The translations under genes were made by a program, and so were the position numbers. Shown piece after piece: positions 62,905-64,000 of a stretch of 64,000 bases of DNA. Position 1 is the first letter of the stretch, and the number at the start of each line of letters is the position of its first letter. The DNA comes from Pyrrhosoma nymphula (Eukaryota; Arthropoda; Insecta; Odonata; Coenagrionidae), in assembly GCA_963573305.1 (NCBI GenBank), contig OY754339.1, positions 14,245,941 to 14,309,940 of the forward strand, given 5' to 3'. The notes beneath the pieces are model-generated. The model did not search any database, was not told the origin of the DNA, and saw only the letters and a program-made list of their open reading frames with translations.

Positions 62905-64000
62905 GCTGTAGTTTATTTTGCGGAACAAATTTATATCCGTTAGTACGGGTCGCAGGGGCATGGGCGTGACACGGTTGACTTTGTATTGAATTCAGTATTA
63001 CACTCCTAGTAGTTTTGAAAACATTACCAAAGGAATAGTTCATAGAAATTTTTATTCATATCGCATTATAACAAGGCTTGCGCGCCTTCAGCCAGCGACG
63101 CAGGCTCTCAGAGTGCACTTTTGTATGCCTTCTTCCTGCTGTTAGACAACTAAAGAGTTGAGCATCCATAGAAAAACCTTTCACGACTGCATTCTCAGGT
63201 TGGCAACACTGGTGTCTCCTCACTCCTGTTTTTTCCCGATGGAATGAAATGTCACCAGTGGCCTCCCCACGGAGGGAGGGATTTCCATTGTTAGATCACT
63301 AACTACGTTTTGCAGGCTTGCACCTATGGGGTAGAAATTTTGAAACTGAGTGAAGTAGCTTTCAAGAGGGGTGAGAGTCCACCTGCTTCTGTTTGCGTTC
63401 AAAACAAGTGGCGTCCGTAACGAGAACGATTCCTCATTCGCTTTCTTATCATCTCTGGCGTCACATTGTAAGCAAATGGAGAAATAACTCACGTGATTGG
63501 TTTAACAAATTGGTTGGTTCAACAAGGTTTCATTATTTTTTAAATATGACTTGGGTTTCCGCGTTGGACGTCATGTTCAGGTAAAAATCCCAGCAGCCAG
63601 GTCATGTATCTAGGCTTTGAATTGTTTGGGCCGAGAGGGGAAGTGAGGAGGGGTGGAAGAGAAGCATATTCTTGGTTGAGGGAAGGGGATCCCCTGTCGC
63701 GTGGTGTGCGTGAGGGAAGAGAAAAGGGGAGGACCCCTATAGTTCTGAAGGAGTGTGAGCGAGGGGGTAGGGTCCATGACAACATTTTAGTTGAGGGGGA
63801 GGATTAAGAGGCGGAGTTTTTCCCCCGTAAGCGGTCGGTTAATTAGAAATGGGCGTTTTGGAATGGAAGGTTTAGGAGGGGGGAGGTCGAAAGATACAAA
63901 AATTCGTTAACCACTTCTTCATCTGACCATACACATTGTAATATTTCCACATGCTCCCAACACGTCCCTATCCTTTATTTTTAACCCTTTCGCTACGGAT
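62905..64000. other. Intron 10 end of window, nothing recognised
   Basis: No SMC5 exon or transposon domain recognised. The part from 63600 to 63900 is purine-rich (GGGAAGTGAGGAGGGGTGG), giving open frames by base bias on both strands. Confidence 0.4.

Noticed and set aside
63604..63807. Purine-rich open frame near the window end as a gene.
   Set aside because: It is open because of strong base bias, with a low-complexity G/R/E-rich peptide and a complementary open frame on the other strand.
50188..64000. Further SMC5 exons (hinge, second arm, signature, Walker B) were looked for.
   Set aside because: No + strand segment with splice sites gave hinge-like or signature-like sequence; all long frames belong to transposons. 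The gene must continue beyond the window.

Overview
This is a eukaryotic, almost certainly arthropod, genome segment of moderate to low GC, with large introns packed with transposon debris. I cannot name the species. The evidence is spliceosomal introns with GT/AG borders, insect-like LINE families, many hAT, pogo/Tigger and piggyBac-type DNA transposons, tRNA-derived SINEs and palindromic repeats. There are no bacterial operons, CRISPR arrays, rRNA genes or intact tRNA genes.

The one confidently recognised host gene is SMC5, the ATPase subunit of the SMC5/6 genome-maintenance complex, on the + strand. I can place its start codon (3470) and ten coding exons: 3470-3510, 7909-8050, 9244-9396, 13927-14056, 24604-24727, 31399-31516, 45962-46092, 46285-46481, 49239-49364 and 50039-50187. 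Their splice phases agree throughout and together they give 437 codons: the N-terminal ATPase half (Walker A, Q-loop) and the first coiled-coil arm, ending just before the hinge. Hinge, second arm, signature motif and Walker B must lie beyond 64 kb, so intron 10 exceeds 13.8 kb. A 192-bp GC-rich interval separates the SMC5 start from the start of a 54-codon divergent first exon (3116-3277, - strand) of an unidentified gene, which suggests a bidirectional promoter.

Region by region. 1-2.45 kb: a decayed antisense LINE. 3.5-7.9 kb (intron 1): a Copia integrase fragment, a tRNA-like repeat and four palindromes in a row separated by (TA)n. 8.05-9.24 kb (intron 2): a foldback repeat and a hAT element with an exact 8-bp duplication. 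9.4-13.9 kb (intron 3): a dispersed repeat, a gypsy integrase relic and a MADF-domain reading frame. 14-24.6 kb (intron 4): a SINE, a 1.95-kb Tigger-like element, then a tandem array split by a DNA transposon that itself holds a LINE and a hAT element containing a minisatellite and a MITE. 24.7-31.4 kb (intron 5): an inverted SINE pair and a LINE split by a hAT-like element split in turn by a nearly intact pogo element. 31.5-46 kb (intron 6): a second, inverted copy of the 1.95-kb Tigger-like element, several pogo/Tigger/Jerky relics and a complete 2.3-kb hAT element. 46-51 kb: exons 7-10 with hAT and piggyBac MITEs between them. 51-64 kb (inside intron 10): a piggyBac MITE, two 5'-truncated LINEs with intact reverse-transcriptase frames and (ATT)n tails, a Jerky/Tigger transposase with its catalytic acidic residues, and a CR1-like LINE with a 2A-like motif before its endonuclease.

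Apart from SMC5, the divergent exon and perhaps the MADF frame, the coding sequence is transposon-derived. The most interesting signals are structural: the inverted 1.95-kb repeats bracketing SMC5 exons 5-6, the palindromes sharing a hammerhead-like core, the deep nesting with readable target-site duplications, and the divergent promoter.
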